This document shows positions 37,043 to 46,184 of a stretch of 64,000 nucleotides of DNA, piece after piece (within the stretch, counting starts at the first letter, position 1; each line of letters opens with the position of its first letter). The notes under the pieces are model-generated. The model was given only the letters and a program-made list of their open reading frames with translations. It was not told the origin of the DNA and ran no database searches. The position numbers were made by a program, and so were the translations under genes. Origin of the DNA: Brettanomyces bruxellensis (Eukaryota > Ascomycota > Pichiomycetes > Pichiales > Pichiaceae); assembly GCF_011074885.1 (NCBI RefSeq), contig NC_054689.1, positions 620,001-684,000 of the forward strand. Reading direction: 5' to 3'.

Positions 37043-39622
37043 CTAAATACATATTAAAACTAGAAATCGGAATAAAAATGGTAAACACGAATCCCAGAAA
37101 AGCTCCTCATCTTCAATCTTGATTGGATTTTCCTTGAAATTACAGTTGAGCAAAAGCTGAACGTTATTCCAGCCAAAGTGATAATGGAGCAAAATGGTCA
37201 ACACCAAGGCATACAAGAGTTTGTAGTCCCCAGTTACAAGCAACAAGTTAAATAACTTGAAGATGATCGTGGTGCTCAAAGTACTGATGATCTGAGTTAA
37301 CGATTTCATATTTATCACATTGAGGTCATCCTTGAAGTGCTTTCCCGCGGAAACCATGACCCGATTTCGCAGGATGTTATCATTAAATTTTGTGACAAAT
37401 TGCTCGGTGATGACGAGGTCATTCAAATAGTGTAACGTTCTAATAATTTCAGTTGACGTGAATCCTTCATTCAGCAGTGAAGTAATACTTTTGGATGACT
37501 TGAGAGTCCAGCTCTTCATCATTGACACCCGCTTGAGCAAATTCGTCAGCACAGTAATCAACTTTGGATCATCACACGTGTGAAGCATGGAGTCAACAAT
37601 GGAGTCGACCTCGGCCGAAACCGGGGCATTTCGCGAGTCAGCCGCCGGGATATTATTGAGCTCCTCATTGCTGTTGATTCCAAGTTCATGCCTAAGAACC
37701 AGGCCAAAGATTGTCATACGGGTGGTTGATTTAATCGAAGTGTTCCAAAACAACTTTCTAATCTCGGCGACGTTTCTGGACGAGAGTTCCTCCTTCTTTG
37801 ATAAATAGAGAAGCCGGGCATCGCCGATCATTCTCTCTCTGGTTCTCTTATCCTTCAGGAAATTGTCTCTCTTCAACTTGCGTCCCTGGTGCTTGATCAA
37901 CCTCCTGAATTCTCTCTCCTGCCTGGACGACTCCTGCTTATCCTTTGGAGGGAGCCATATCGGCCTTGTTGATGACAGCAGCTTGAGTTTTTCCGGAGAC
38001 ATCAAGCGTAAATCGACCAATTTCTGGTCCGCCAACTCCTTTTGCTGCCCACACATCTTCTCATCCACAAACTTGCTTCTCCTGTCCATCTCTTCATGTG
38101 CACTAACCTTCAGCGAGTATTCATAGAAGTTGCTGAGCTGCTGAGCTGTGGGAGAAAGTGTAGTAAACGAGGACTCCTTGCACAGTTCTGGGCTCTGAAT
38201 GTCTCCATAATCGCTTCTAACTGAGGATCTGTGTTGCCGGTTCACACAGCTGTCACTCCCGTTCGGAAGAGTGCACATTGACTGGGTGGAGAACCTGTTT
38301 GAAGAGGGAACACTAGGTGAAGCACTGGCCGAGACGGACACATTGCCTGGTAACGGAGATGGCTTCAACACCATGCCGTTTTCAGCTTCTGCCCAGGCCT
38401 CACGAAGAATCTTTTTGGACTGCCGTGAACTCGTGCTTTTGAGAAGCTTGACCGTGGAACTCGAAGCCATCGGCACATTGTACATTGCAGTTGCAGCGGA
38501 AACGTCATTACCCGTGTCTTGGTCCCAAAGCTTCTCCTTTTCCGCTTTCGAAAGAGACTTTCTCTGTTTTTTCTTCCGGGCTGCAGAGGCAGCAAGCACT
38601 TTATACGCACTGGACATCCGCAAAGTCTCCTGGCTGGTCTGCGATATAGTTGGCAAAGATTGAACGCTCGACATCCTTCCACCAGCAGGATACGAAGGTG
38701 GAGCCAACATCGAGATTCGTGACTCAGTCTGTGCGATCAGTGGAGAAAAAGAGGCCACTTTGTTGGATCGCGAGCGTGCAGAGTCGGTGATCGACGCAGA
38801 AGACTCGGCCGACCCGGTCGATGTACCGGAAAGCGAGAATCTTCGATCTTCTCTACTTGGTGGTATCTGCAAAGATGCATCTGAGGACGAATTACTCGTC
38901 ATCGACGACATACTGGTGTCAAGAACCTGACCGGGAAAGCTATCTGTACTTTCCGATGACAATGGCCGCGTGCTGCTTGTGTTAGATGTGGAATTTGAGC
39001 CGTTTGTGCCGGCTTTCTGTGCATTTGGTATTTTACGGCCTACACTGTTCTCTTTCTCAACATCGTCCGTGCGTCTTTCCGTTTCCGTATGTGGTTCTGT
39101 ACTATCTATTGTGTCGTCCTCACATGCCTCATCGGGAGACTTTAAAAACGAATCGGAGTTGCCGAAAGTCGTGCAGCTGACGTTTTTGAGATTCATCACA
39201 TTAAGCAACAACTCACTTGGCCTACTCGCTATGCTATCATTGCCATACGGCGTATTTCCATCGGAAGAACACGATGAAACTAAAGACACTCTGTTCGATT
39301 GGCTGCCTGCCACCCCCTTGCGGTAATTTCGTTTTTGAACGGGTGAATTATATGGCGATGCCGAAAACTGGATGCTCGTGATAGGTGGGGGAGACGCGAT
39401 ATTCTTGTCAATCGGCACATCTGACAGATCAGCATCCTGAATATCTTCCGATACTATAGGCACCGTCGACATGTCGCCTTGTAATGAGAAAACCCTTCTT
39501 CCCGAAGCTTTTGGGTACTGCTTGTCCATGCTGGACGGCGTTTTGTAATGTATGGACGATTTGTTGCCATTGGAAGTTATATTTGTGCATGAATGAGGGA
39601 ACATTGTGGAATAAGTCATCAT
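37043..39622 (-). CDS. SBE2: Sbe2/Sbe22-family bud-growth protein
   Basis: 859 residues from the first in-frame ATG at 39622 (MMTYSTMFPHS); the frame is open 48 codons further up without ATG. Length agrees with S. cerevisiae Sbe2 (864) and Sbe22 (852). The N-terminal half is Ser/Thr-rich and disordered; a basic helical segment follows (RPIWLPPKDKQESSRQEREFRRLIKHQ in part), then a C-terminal folded region of about 300 residues with an all-helical, TBC-like pattern (RMTIFGLVLRHELGI ... LLVTGDYKLLYALVLTILLHYHFGW). Sbe2-family proteins act at the Golgi in delivery of cell-wall components to the bud. The family call rests on length, the LPPKDK segment and C-terminal resemblance, so it is moderate. 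GC content is higher than the neighbourhood. Confidence 0.6.
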   Translation of the reverse strand: MMTYSTMFPHSCTNITSNGNKSSIHYKTPSSMDKQYPKASGRRVFSLQGDMSTVPIVSEDIQDADLSDVPIDKNIASPPPITSIQFSASPYNSPVQKRNYRKGVAGSQSNRVSLVSSCSSDGNTPYGNDSIASRPSELLLNVMNLKNVSCTTFGNSDSFLKSPDEACEDDTIDSTEPHTETERRTDDVEKENSVGRKIPNAQKAGTNGSNSTSNTSSTRPLSSESTDSFPGQVLDTSMSSMTSNSSSDASLQIPPSREDRRFSLSGTSTGSAESSASITDSARSRSNKVASFSPLIAQTESRISMLAPPSYPAGGRMSSVQSLPTISQTSQETLRMSSAYKVLAASAARKKKQRKSLSKAEKEKLWDQDTGNDVSAATAMYNVPMASSSTVKLLKSTSSRQSKKILREAWAEAENGMVLKPSPLPGNVSVSASASPSVPSSNRFSTQSMCTLPNGSDSCVNRQHRSSVRSDYGDIQSPELCKESSFTTLSPTAQQLSNFYEYSLKVSAHEEMDRRSKFVDEKMCGQQKELADQKLVDLRLMSPEKLKLLSSTRPIWLPPKDKQESSRQEREFRRLIKHQGRKLKRDNFLKDKRTRERMIGDARLLYLSKKEELSSRNVAEIRKLFWNTSIKSTTRMTIFGLVLRHELGINSNEELNNIPAADSRNAPVSAEVDSIVDSMLHTCDDPKLITVLTNLLKRVSMMKSWTLKSSKSITSLLNEGFTSTEIIRTLHYLNDLVITEQFVTKFNDNILRNRVMVSAGKHFKDDLNVINMKSLTQIISTLSTTIIFKLFNLLLVTGDYKLLYALVLTILLHYHFGWNNVQLLLNCNFKENPIKIEDEELFWDSCLPFLFRFLVLICI

Positions 39623-42600
39623 AGTCGGGTACGAACTCCCTGTTGTCAGTAGTAACGTGTATCGGTTTACCTTTTTCTGCTTTTTAATTGGAATAGTGTC
39701 TTGAACGAAAGGGTAGAGTAGTCTGTCGAATTTAGTGATTGAGTTTGAGAAAAATAGATCGCCCAAGGTTTAGGATCGACCTGAAGCCAAATCAATTTGT
39801 GGTGTCTGAGTGAATGAGGATAAAGCGAAAGCTGATGTTGGAAGTTCAGGCACTCTATGTAAACACAATGAGAAGGTGTTGAGGAATTTTGATTCTAAGA
39901 ATATGTGTGATACAGGAAGTTAAGGGACAACAACAACAAAAAAATATAGAAATATGATATTCAAAAAAAATAAAAAATACTCAAGTAAAATTCTTTGCGG
40001 TACCCTGGTTCAACAATAATAATAGCATACTTCCTCTATCTTGCTACGTAAGACGAGAAAATGTGAGATGTAAGGGAAAGAAATTGAGGAGAAAAAAAAA
40101 GCTAAGAATATTAAAAGACAATCAAGCATTGCCGGTTAGTAGGAATGATGAATGCGCGAAGTGCGACCGCGAATGTACGCTAAACAGCAGCATATAGAAC
40201 AATATAGAACAAGCAAAATTAACCGTGCTGAAGCGTAAAAGTATGATTATGGGTATTCAAAGCTTTTTCTTGTTTTTTATCTTTTATAAACAACTGCAAC
40301 TAGGTTCGGATAAAGCGGATGGGACTTTTCAATATTCAAGGTTTTACTTATCGGCTCAACTTTATATCTTTTTGGGTTTAAAATACTAACGTAGTGTTTG
40401 CATTTTCTCTGTGGAGAAAAAAAAAACGTCTCCTGAAAATTTCCTGTAGGGAGGAGAGGTAAAAAAAAAAAGAGAATTAAACGTAAATCCATTGATAGCG
40501 CGCTCGCTGTAGGGCAGTAAGATGAAATAATACCAGATAAAGGTAACACAGAGAGAGAATATCAAGGTACAGATAATATAGACAGGATTCTTGATGATTC
40601 TATTTACTATGGCCACCTTCCCTCATATCAACTTGCAGGAGAAGAGGGCTGAATACGGCAATCTCTAAATACAGCCTGACAAATACCTAAAAGGAATGAT
40701 TTACATTCAAGAATCAGTCTTCATTCAATGAGAATGAATACATGATTATGATGATGGAAAAATATGTTTCTGCAATTTTCGGTGGGGTGGCTAGCTGGCT
40801 GGACGAAGCGAAAGAATTGGCAGGCGTAACTGGTGTAACGATGTAAGAACGCAGCCACCAGAAGCAATCGGCGAACATGAGGATAAATCGACGCACTGAT
40901 AATAATTTGAGGAGACGATCTCGTTCTGCAGAACCGTTTGGATGGGAAGGAAACAAGTAGAAAAATAACTCTAAAAAGAGGACAAATCGGATTGTGCTAA
41001 AGTTCTAGGCCTCCGGAACAAAGCACGAAAAAAAAAAAGTGTTGAACGTGCTTTGAATAGAATTATGCACACTATAATGATCGTCAGGAAGTGAACGACA
41101 GGAGATGGTAATGTTCTATATTTAGCACTATTACGGTACCCTTGCAAAGGCGGCGTTCCTGATTTTCTTTGTTAAGAGCTTTCATACAATCGAACAACTT
41201 TAATTTCGGATATACAATAAGGGGGAGAACAAGCCAAGATGCCCAGCTCTAAATTTCGCTTGTTGGTATACATTAATACAGAAGTATGTTCACCTTGAAA
41301 TACAAATTTTTGAAGGTGTAGCCGAAAATAATTATGTAACGCATCGGCAGTCAATAATTTCTACATGCCGTAATGAAGCACCATTGGCGCCTGACCTGAA
41401 AGTAAGACTAAGCAAAAAATCACCGTAAATCCGAAAGAATATCAGAAAGAACAAGAAAAGTATTTGTTTACCAGTGGAGTTTAAATATAGTAATAGCGAT
41501 ATTTGGCGCGTATGGGCATTTGGGTTTCTTAAGCGATTGTTTTTTATTCATTTTATTCAATGTTGCTTTATTGCAGCGACGAATTCGTGCATTTTCACAT
41601 TATATGTTTTTCCACCTGTCTATATTTATTTACCTTATGTGATCTCTGTATGATCCCGGGTCCAGGGGCCAAATACATTAATTTTAATGATGGAAAAGAA
41701 ATATCAGATCAGCATGTCGTGAGACATTTAGCACTGAAATTAGGTGCGCACGCACAGTCACTTTGTAGGGCGCCTAAAATCATTAAAATACTCTGTCTTT
41801 TTGCGAAAAACCTTATTTTCTGAATGTTATGCACTTGAGAAATTATGCAGATAAGAAGGGAATACCAAGCAATTTCCCCCTCTCTTAAATGCCCATATCA
41901 ATAAGCGCCGAGTAGGTTATTCAATATAACTTTTTTTCATTTTTGGGAATACCTACCTACCGGGAATGGCATACATGCATCCTAACTTTGCCTTTTTACT
42001 CAGTGGGATTTTTTTTTTCCCGTCATCTATTTCGACTTCCTTTTGTAATTGAGACCCTGATAAGGACACTACCACACATGAGTCAAATAGTTGTATCTGC
42101 AATAAGCAAGCATAAAATGGGTGGAGCTTTTTGTGTAGCAGATGCTTTTGGGCGATCCTAGATCCACCTTGTTAAAACTTGATTGGTCTTTTTTTCAATT
42201 TGCCTCGTTCTCCATTTTCACTATAGGGGCTGGGTACTTTCGTGATCCTATTGATTTAACGCAAAAAAAAATTGGAGAATATTATCGATCGCCTAGCCTC
42301 TTTGATTTTTTTTTTATCTTAGGACTTTGTAAGGAGGATCGATCTATTTATTGTTCCGACAATTTGTTTTATGCTAGACAATCACATAATTTTTTTCTTA
42401 TTTTTATTTTTATTTGTTATTTTTCTTCTTCCTAATTTAAAATCATTTTCGTTTTTCCGGGACATACAATTTTTTTTTTTTTTTTCAAATTCATTTGGCT
42501 CCCATCTTCATCTTAACTCTTTTACCCCTAGATGAAAGCATTGCAATATCACAATTTACATTAACTGTTGCTGATATTAGGGACAACGAGAACGTATTCG

Positions 42601-43113
42601 TTGGATTGAAACCGGACCCAGCTCGGATACTCCTATTTCTTTTTTGAGAGATTTCGAGGAACGCACGTTGATATAATAGATCATCTCCTCATTTTTTTAA
42701 ATTTTTTTTTGTTGTTTAGCGTTTAGCAGAGCTGCTTTTTGGTTAAACTGAAAATCTTCATTCTCTGCTTTTTTTTTAAGCTCAACATATTTCTTGCGAG
42801 CTAAGCAAGCGCTAATATAATCTGCATCACAGGCGGGGTTGTTGTCTCTGGCTAAGCAGGATCGGAAGCACAAACGCTGACTAACTACATTCGCTATTAT
42901 ATCGTTGGCATTTTTCTTGCTTCAGCAGTCGGATACACACACTCACTATCTATTATATTATCACTCACTGAGCGACATCTATTTTTTTTTTCTTTCGATC
43001 GCATCTTTTACTTGTCAACATTGCGTTGGGCACATTAACATCCCGTTGATCGGCACGATATTCATTAGCGGGACATTTGAGGTATACACAGCTGAGGAAA
43101 GATCATCGCAGAG
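39623..43113. other. Gene-free interval of about 3.5 kb between SBE2-like and SKG1-like genes
   Basis: The largest gene-free stretch of the window, between two divergent genes. Open frames are short and none resembles a family. One short minus frame (40386-40616) encodes a hydrophobic peptide but starts with GTG. The region becomes T-rich towards the SKG1-like start (for example 16 T at 42470-42485). It may hold long regulatory DNA or untranslated leaders; no tRNA or snoRNA was recognised. Confidence 0.6.
42470..42485 (+). repeat. T16 tract
   Basis: Uninterrupted run of 16 T, about 630 bases before the SKG1-like ATG. Homopolymer of the kind that keeps yeast promoters nucleosome-poor. Confidence 0.8.
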
Positions 43114-44697
43114 ATGGCAAACAGTACAATCATTGCAGTGGTATGTGCAATAGGGGTACCAGCAGTAATTGCGATAGTGGCAGTTTCCTACTTCTGGAAT
43201 AGACAGCAGAGGAAGATGAGGCGGGAAATGGCCCGGGAGGCGAAAAACTCGGAGTTCGGCAGCAATTCGTCAGATCTGGACCTTGACAACATAATAGAGG
43301 AGGAGGATACCACGGAAAGTGGACCATCTGGGCTCAACCGGTCGTCGGACTCCTCATCAACTACAGAAATCGACTTGGAAAGGCAGTCGGATGGAGGGAA
43401 GTTCCGAAGAAGCGGTACGAAGAACACAAAGCATGGAAACCCAGCAAGGAGTAGGTCCCGAATGTATGGACAGCCACGAATAAAAGGTCTGCGAATCGTT
43501 CCGAGGATTCCGAATAGCCAGGAGGGGGGCGATACCACTTCAAGCAGTGGGTCAACGTCGTATGGCCCGCACAAGTTGGGCTCGAGGTCGAATACTGAGC
43601 AAGGCTCGTCCAGCACGGATGCGAACGGGAAGATAACCGAGTCTTACAACCGGCAAAACTCGACCCGTGCCGACAGAGAGAGGAACTTCATCAACTACTA
43701 CGAATCGGTGATTCCGATACTCCCAACGGCTGCCGAGGCCTCGACATCTTCGTCCACCGCGTCATCCAGCAATCTCCTTGATGCCAAGAACAAGCAGACC
43801 GGCCTGGACCGTCCGCTGGTGCCCGGAAGCCACGACAGATCAGCATCCAGTCTCTCTGGTCAGAGATCGTTGCTGTCTGTGCAGAGCGAATACCGGAGAC
43901 AGCTAAACCAGACGGACTCGTCCTCATTCCCGAAAGCTGCACAGACGATGGCCACAGCCACGGCCTCGCAGATCAATTTGCTAAACAACTATCCCGTCCG
44001 AAATGGCACCAAGCTGTCCTCTTCGCCGGTTTCCCGCTCCAACAGCTCCTTTAACATCGCGAATGCCGGAACCAGGGATGCCCGGCGGTTCGTGACCTCG
44101 TCCCAGAGGCTAATATCGCCACACGGTGGCAGCAGAAACAACTCCAGCCAGAGTTTGGGGGCTGGACACCAAACACCAAAGAGTTACAGTGAGAACAGCC
44201 AGCACAGTTCCAGTACCAGCGGGAAAAGGCCCCAAATCGCCACACACGAGCATCCCGTGCCCGAAACATCCGACTACGAGTCTTCCCCCGAGTCCCGCGA
44301 TCCGGTAACTCCCCAAAAGCCACTTGCGACTCACCAGGACACAGTTATGCATGCTGACGATTCGCATCCTGCAAAGCGGGTGGTAGACTTGCCCAGAGCG
44401 GTTGGGTTCGACCAATCGGGTATCGAAAATTCCCCGGGGGATCAAGAGCCTAGGGGCAGGCAGGAGCAAAACTTGGAGACCGAGTCTTCAGCTCGACGAT
44501 CACACATTTCACCATTTGAGACCCCAATGAGGAAGTCCCAATTTATGGCTGCTGACGACGATGCAGATGACATTGTGAGCGATTCCAGCTCATTCAGCTA
44601 CAGAGAGCCTCGGAGTGCGGCTATTGACTCCGACCAATTTTCAAACTATTCATCCAACAAACGTGCATGGCTTCAAAGCGTGAAGCAAGGTCTTTAG
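43114..44697 (+). CDS. SKG1: Skg1-like single-pass membrane protein
   Basis: 527 residues from the ATG at 43114. The N-terminus MANSTIIAVVCAIGVPAVIA has the same design as S. cerevisiae Skg1 (MASSTSIAVGCAVGIPVGVG): a membrane segment at about residues 6-28 right at the N-terminus, then a basic stop-transfer run (WNRQQRKMRREMAREAKN). The remainder is Ser/Thr/Asn-rich and disordered, with YYESVIPILP (compare YDQMVPVISD) and a C-terminus SNKRAWLQSVKQGL similar to SKREFIESLRPK. Skg1 sits at the bud plasma membrane and influences cell-wall polymer composition. This copy is longer than S. cerevisiae Skg1 (355). Codons end in G or C far more often than in neighbouring genes. The tail sequence itself is not conserved enough to align. 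Confidence 0.72.
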   Translation: MANSTIIAVVCAIGVPAVIAIVAVSYFWNRQQRKMRREMAREAKNSEFGSNSSDLDLDNIIEEEDTTESGPSGLNRSSDSSSTTEIDLERQSDGGKFRRSGTKNTKHGNPARSRSRMYGQPRIKGLRIVPRIPNSQEGGDTTSSSGSTSYGPHKLGSRSNTEQGSSSTDANGKITESYNRQNSTRADRERNFINYYESVIPILPTAAEASTSSSTASSSNLLDAKNKQTGLDRPLVPGSHDRSASSLSGQRSLLSVQSEYRRQLNQTDSSSFPKAAQTMATATASQINLLNNYPVRNGTKLSSSPVSRSNSSFNIANAGTRDARRFVTSSQRLISPHGGSRNNSSQSLGAGHQTPKSYSENSQHSSSTSGKRPQIATHEHPVPETSDYESSPESRDPVTPQKPLATHQDTVMHADDSHPAKRVVDLPRAVGFDQSGIENSPGDQEPRGRQEQNLETESSARRSHISPFETPMRKSQFMAADDDADDIVSDSSSFSYREPRSAAIDSDQFSNYSSNKRAWLQSVKQGL

Positions 44698-44802
44698 GGA
44701 CCTTTCATTTTTTTTCTCTCTTCATCGGAAGGACAAATGTAATTATAAATGTATACGACAATAATTTCATAGATATACTTATAGAGAAAAAGCTGACGTA
44801 GA

Positions 44803-44869
44803 GCAAAGTCATAACATAAAGCAAAGCCATAACGGAAAGCAAAGTCATAACGTAAAAGCAGCCATAAAC
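44803..44869 (+). repeat. 18-base tandem repeat
   Basis: Units 44803-44820, 44821-44838 and 44839-44857 (19 bases), then a partial unit to 44869. Consensus close to GCAAAGTCATAACGTAAA. Copies differ by one to three bases. Confidence 0.85.
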
Positions 44870-44923
44870 TGCCTGTTGGCATGCCATATATACAAGGTTT
44901 AGAAGCAAAGATGGCTGTTGAAA

Positions 44924-45029
44924 GTAGTTCCACTAGAAAAGAGACTGGAAACGTAACTCCACTAGAAAGGACACTGCAAAAGTAACTCCACTAGAAAGGA
45001 TACCGAAAGTAACTCATTAAATTTAGAAA
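44924..45029 (+). repeat. 27-29-base tandem repeat ending at the COA1 stop
   Basis: Units 44924-44952, 44953-44981, 44982-45008, then a degenerate unit 45009-45029 and the start of another at 45030. Each begins GTAACTCCACTAGAAAGG or a variant. The array ends within ten bases of the COA1 stop codon. Confidence 0.85.
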
Positions 45030-45037
45030 GTAACCCC

Positions 45038-45694
45038 CTAAATTTCAAGGACAATCGAATCGTCATCATGAAGAAGATCCAACACGACTCCATCATCCTG
45101 CACAAGCTTCCACACATCTATATGGAAATCATTGTCCTTAGAGGCTCTTCCTGCCTTCAAATACATCACAGCCTTACCCTTCTTACCCTCAACCTTAGTG
45201 TGTATATTGACAACTCCCTTGACAGTATTAACCTCTCCACTAATATACGGAAACCACCCAGAGTACGTAATCTCGTTACCCAAGTGCGATCTGGCGAGTT
45301 GAGACCGCCGTAAGTAGTACATCGTGGCATTCATCACCGGTGTTGACACTTTTTCATACTGGAACACACTAGCAGTTGCAACCAAAATGAACAACGCAAA
45401 TATCGAAAAAGCAATCCGTCCCGTCTTCCTCTCTTTGATGTGTGGGTCCTCCGGTAGGTTCGAGTGGATTGTCATTGGCTTAACGAACTTCTTCTCACCT
45501 GTAACCGGATCAGTAACTATCTTACCTTCCGGAATATACTCCTTACTTTTCATCTCTTCCGAGTAGTACCTACTCCGAATTCCGAGCCTGAGGGGACTAA
45601 TGATTGTTCTTGCACCAAATCGTGGAATTGATGCCATAAGTGTTCTGTTTAAACCGAGAATTCCTCGGATTGGAGCTTTCGTTATGAAATGCAT
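45038..45694 (-). CDS. COA1: Cytochrome c oxidase assembly factor Coa1
   Basis: 218 residues from the ATG at 45694. The N-terminus is basic and hydroxylated (MHFITKAPIRGILGLNRTLM) as in a mitochondrial presequence. One membrane segment lies at about 93-112 (RIAFSIFALFILVATASVF). The C-terminal intermembrane-space domain contains VMNATMYYLRRSQLARSHLG and SGWFPYISGEVNTVKGVVNI, the Coa1/Tim21-like pattern. Coa1 links Mss51-dependent Cox1 synthesis to later complex IV assembly at the inner membrane. Length agrees with S. cerevisiae Coa1 (197). Its 3' flank is a minisatellite; it diverges from TFB1. Confidence 0.88.
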   Translation of the reverse strand: MHFITKAPIRGILGLNRTLMASIPRFGARTIISPLRLGIRSRYYSEEMKSKEYIPEGKIVTDPVTGEKKFVKPMTIHSNLPEDPHIKERKTGRIAFSIFALFILVATASVFQYEKVSTPVMNATMYYLRRSQLARSHLGNEITYSGWFPYISGEVNTVKGVVNIHTKVEGKKGKAVMYLKAGRASKDNDFHIDVWKLVQDDGVVLDLLHDDDSIVLEI

Positions 45695-46184
45695 GTCTAT
45701 TCTGTTTCACTTGACGTCCTTCGAAAAAAGCAGTGATTGCAATTGAGTCTGCAGCTGTAACCGTGGAAACGTTGATTTGGAAGTGATATATATTCACTGT
45801 ATTCTGGCAACAGTAAAATTGACGTGGCTTGGTTAAGATGAGCCTTAATTCATAGAGAAAAATAGAGCTCGGAAAGAGCAAAAAGCATGTGGAGATGATG
45901 CCGCGATAACATTACTGATTTTTCTTTTTTTTAATTTTGATTTCTTTGATTTTGTACATATATTTTTCCAGCACCTCAAGCAGAGGCGAAAATCCTGATC
46001 TCTATTCATCCTAATACCAGAAACCTACAAATTAACACTCCCAAAAGTGACTGGAGAGAACTGTATCGAGAAATAGTCTGCCAAGTGACTGTGCATACCT
46101 ATAGGGTGACCGTTCTTAGCTCGATCTTATCATATATAGTCATTTTTTTATACGGGATTTGGAAGGTGAAGACTTGCAACAGAT
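45695..46184. other. Divergent COA1/TFB1 promoter region
   Basis: 490 AT-rich bases, no gene supported. A T-rich stretch lies near 45920-45935. Confidence 0.55.

Larger units (their letters stand above)
44698..45037. other. Convergent SKG1/COA1 3' interval with two minisatellites
   Basis: 340 bases between two stop codons, more than half of them tandem repeats (see the two repeat entries). No gene. Confidence 0.8.

Noticed and set aside
40134..40140. GTTAGTA (branch-site complement) upstream of the SBE2-like gene, possible leader intron
   Set aside because: No convincing 5' splice site was found upstream, and the SBE2-like frame has a good ATG at 39622.
40386..40616. Minus-strand open frame with a hydrophobic, membrane-like peptide in the SBE2-SKG1 interval
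   Set aside because: It begins with GTG, has no ATG near the start, and ends in low-complexity sequence; no sign of a spliced first exon.
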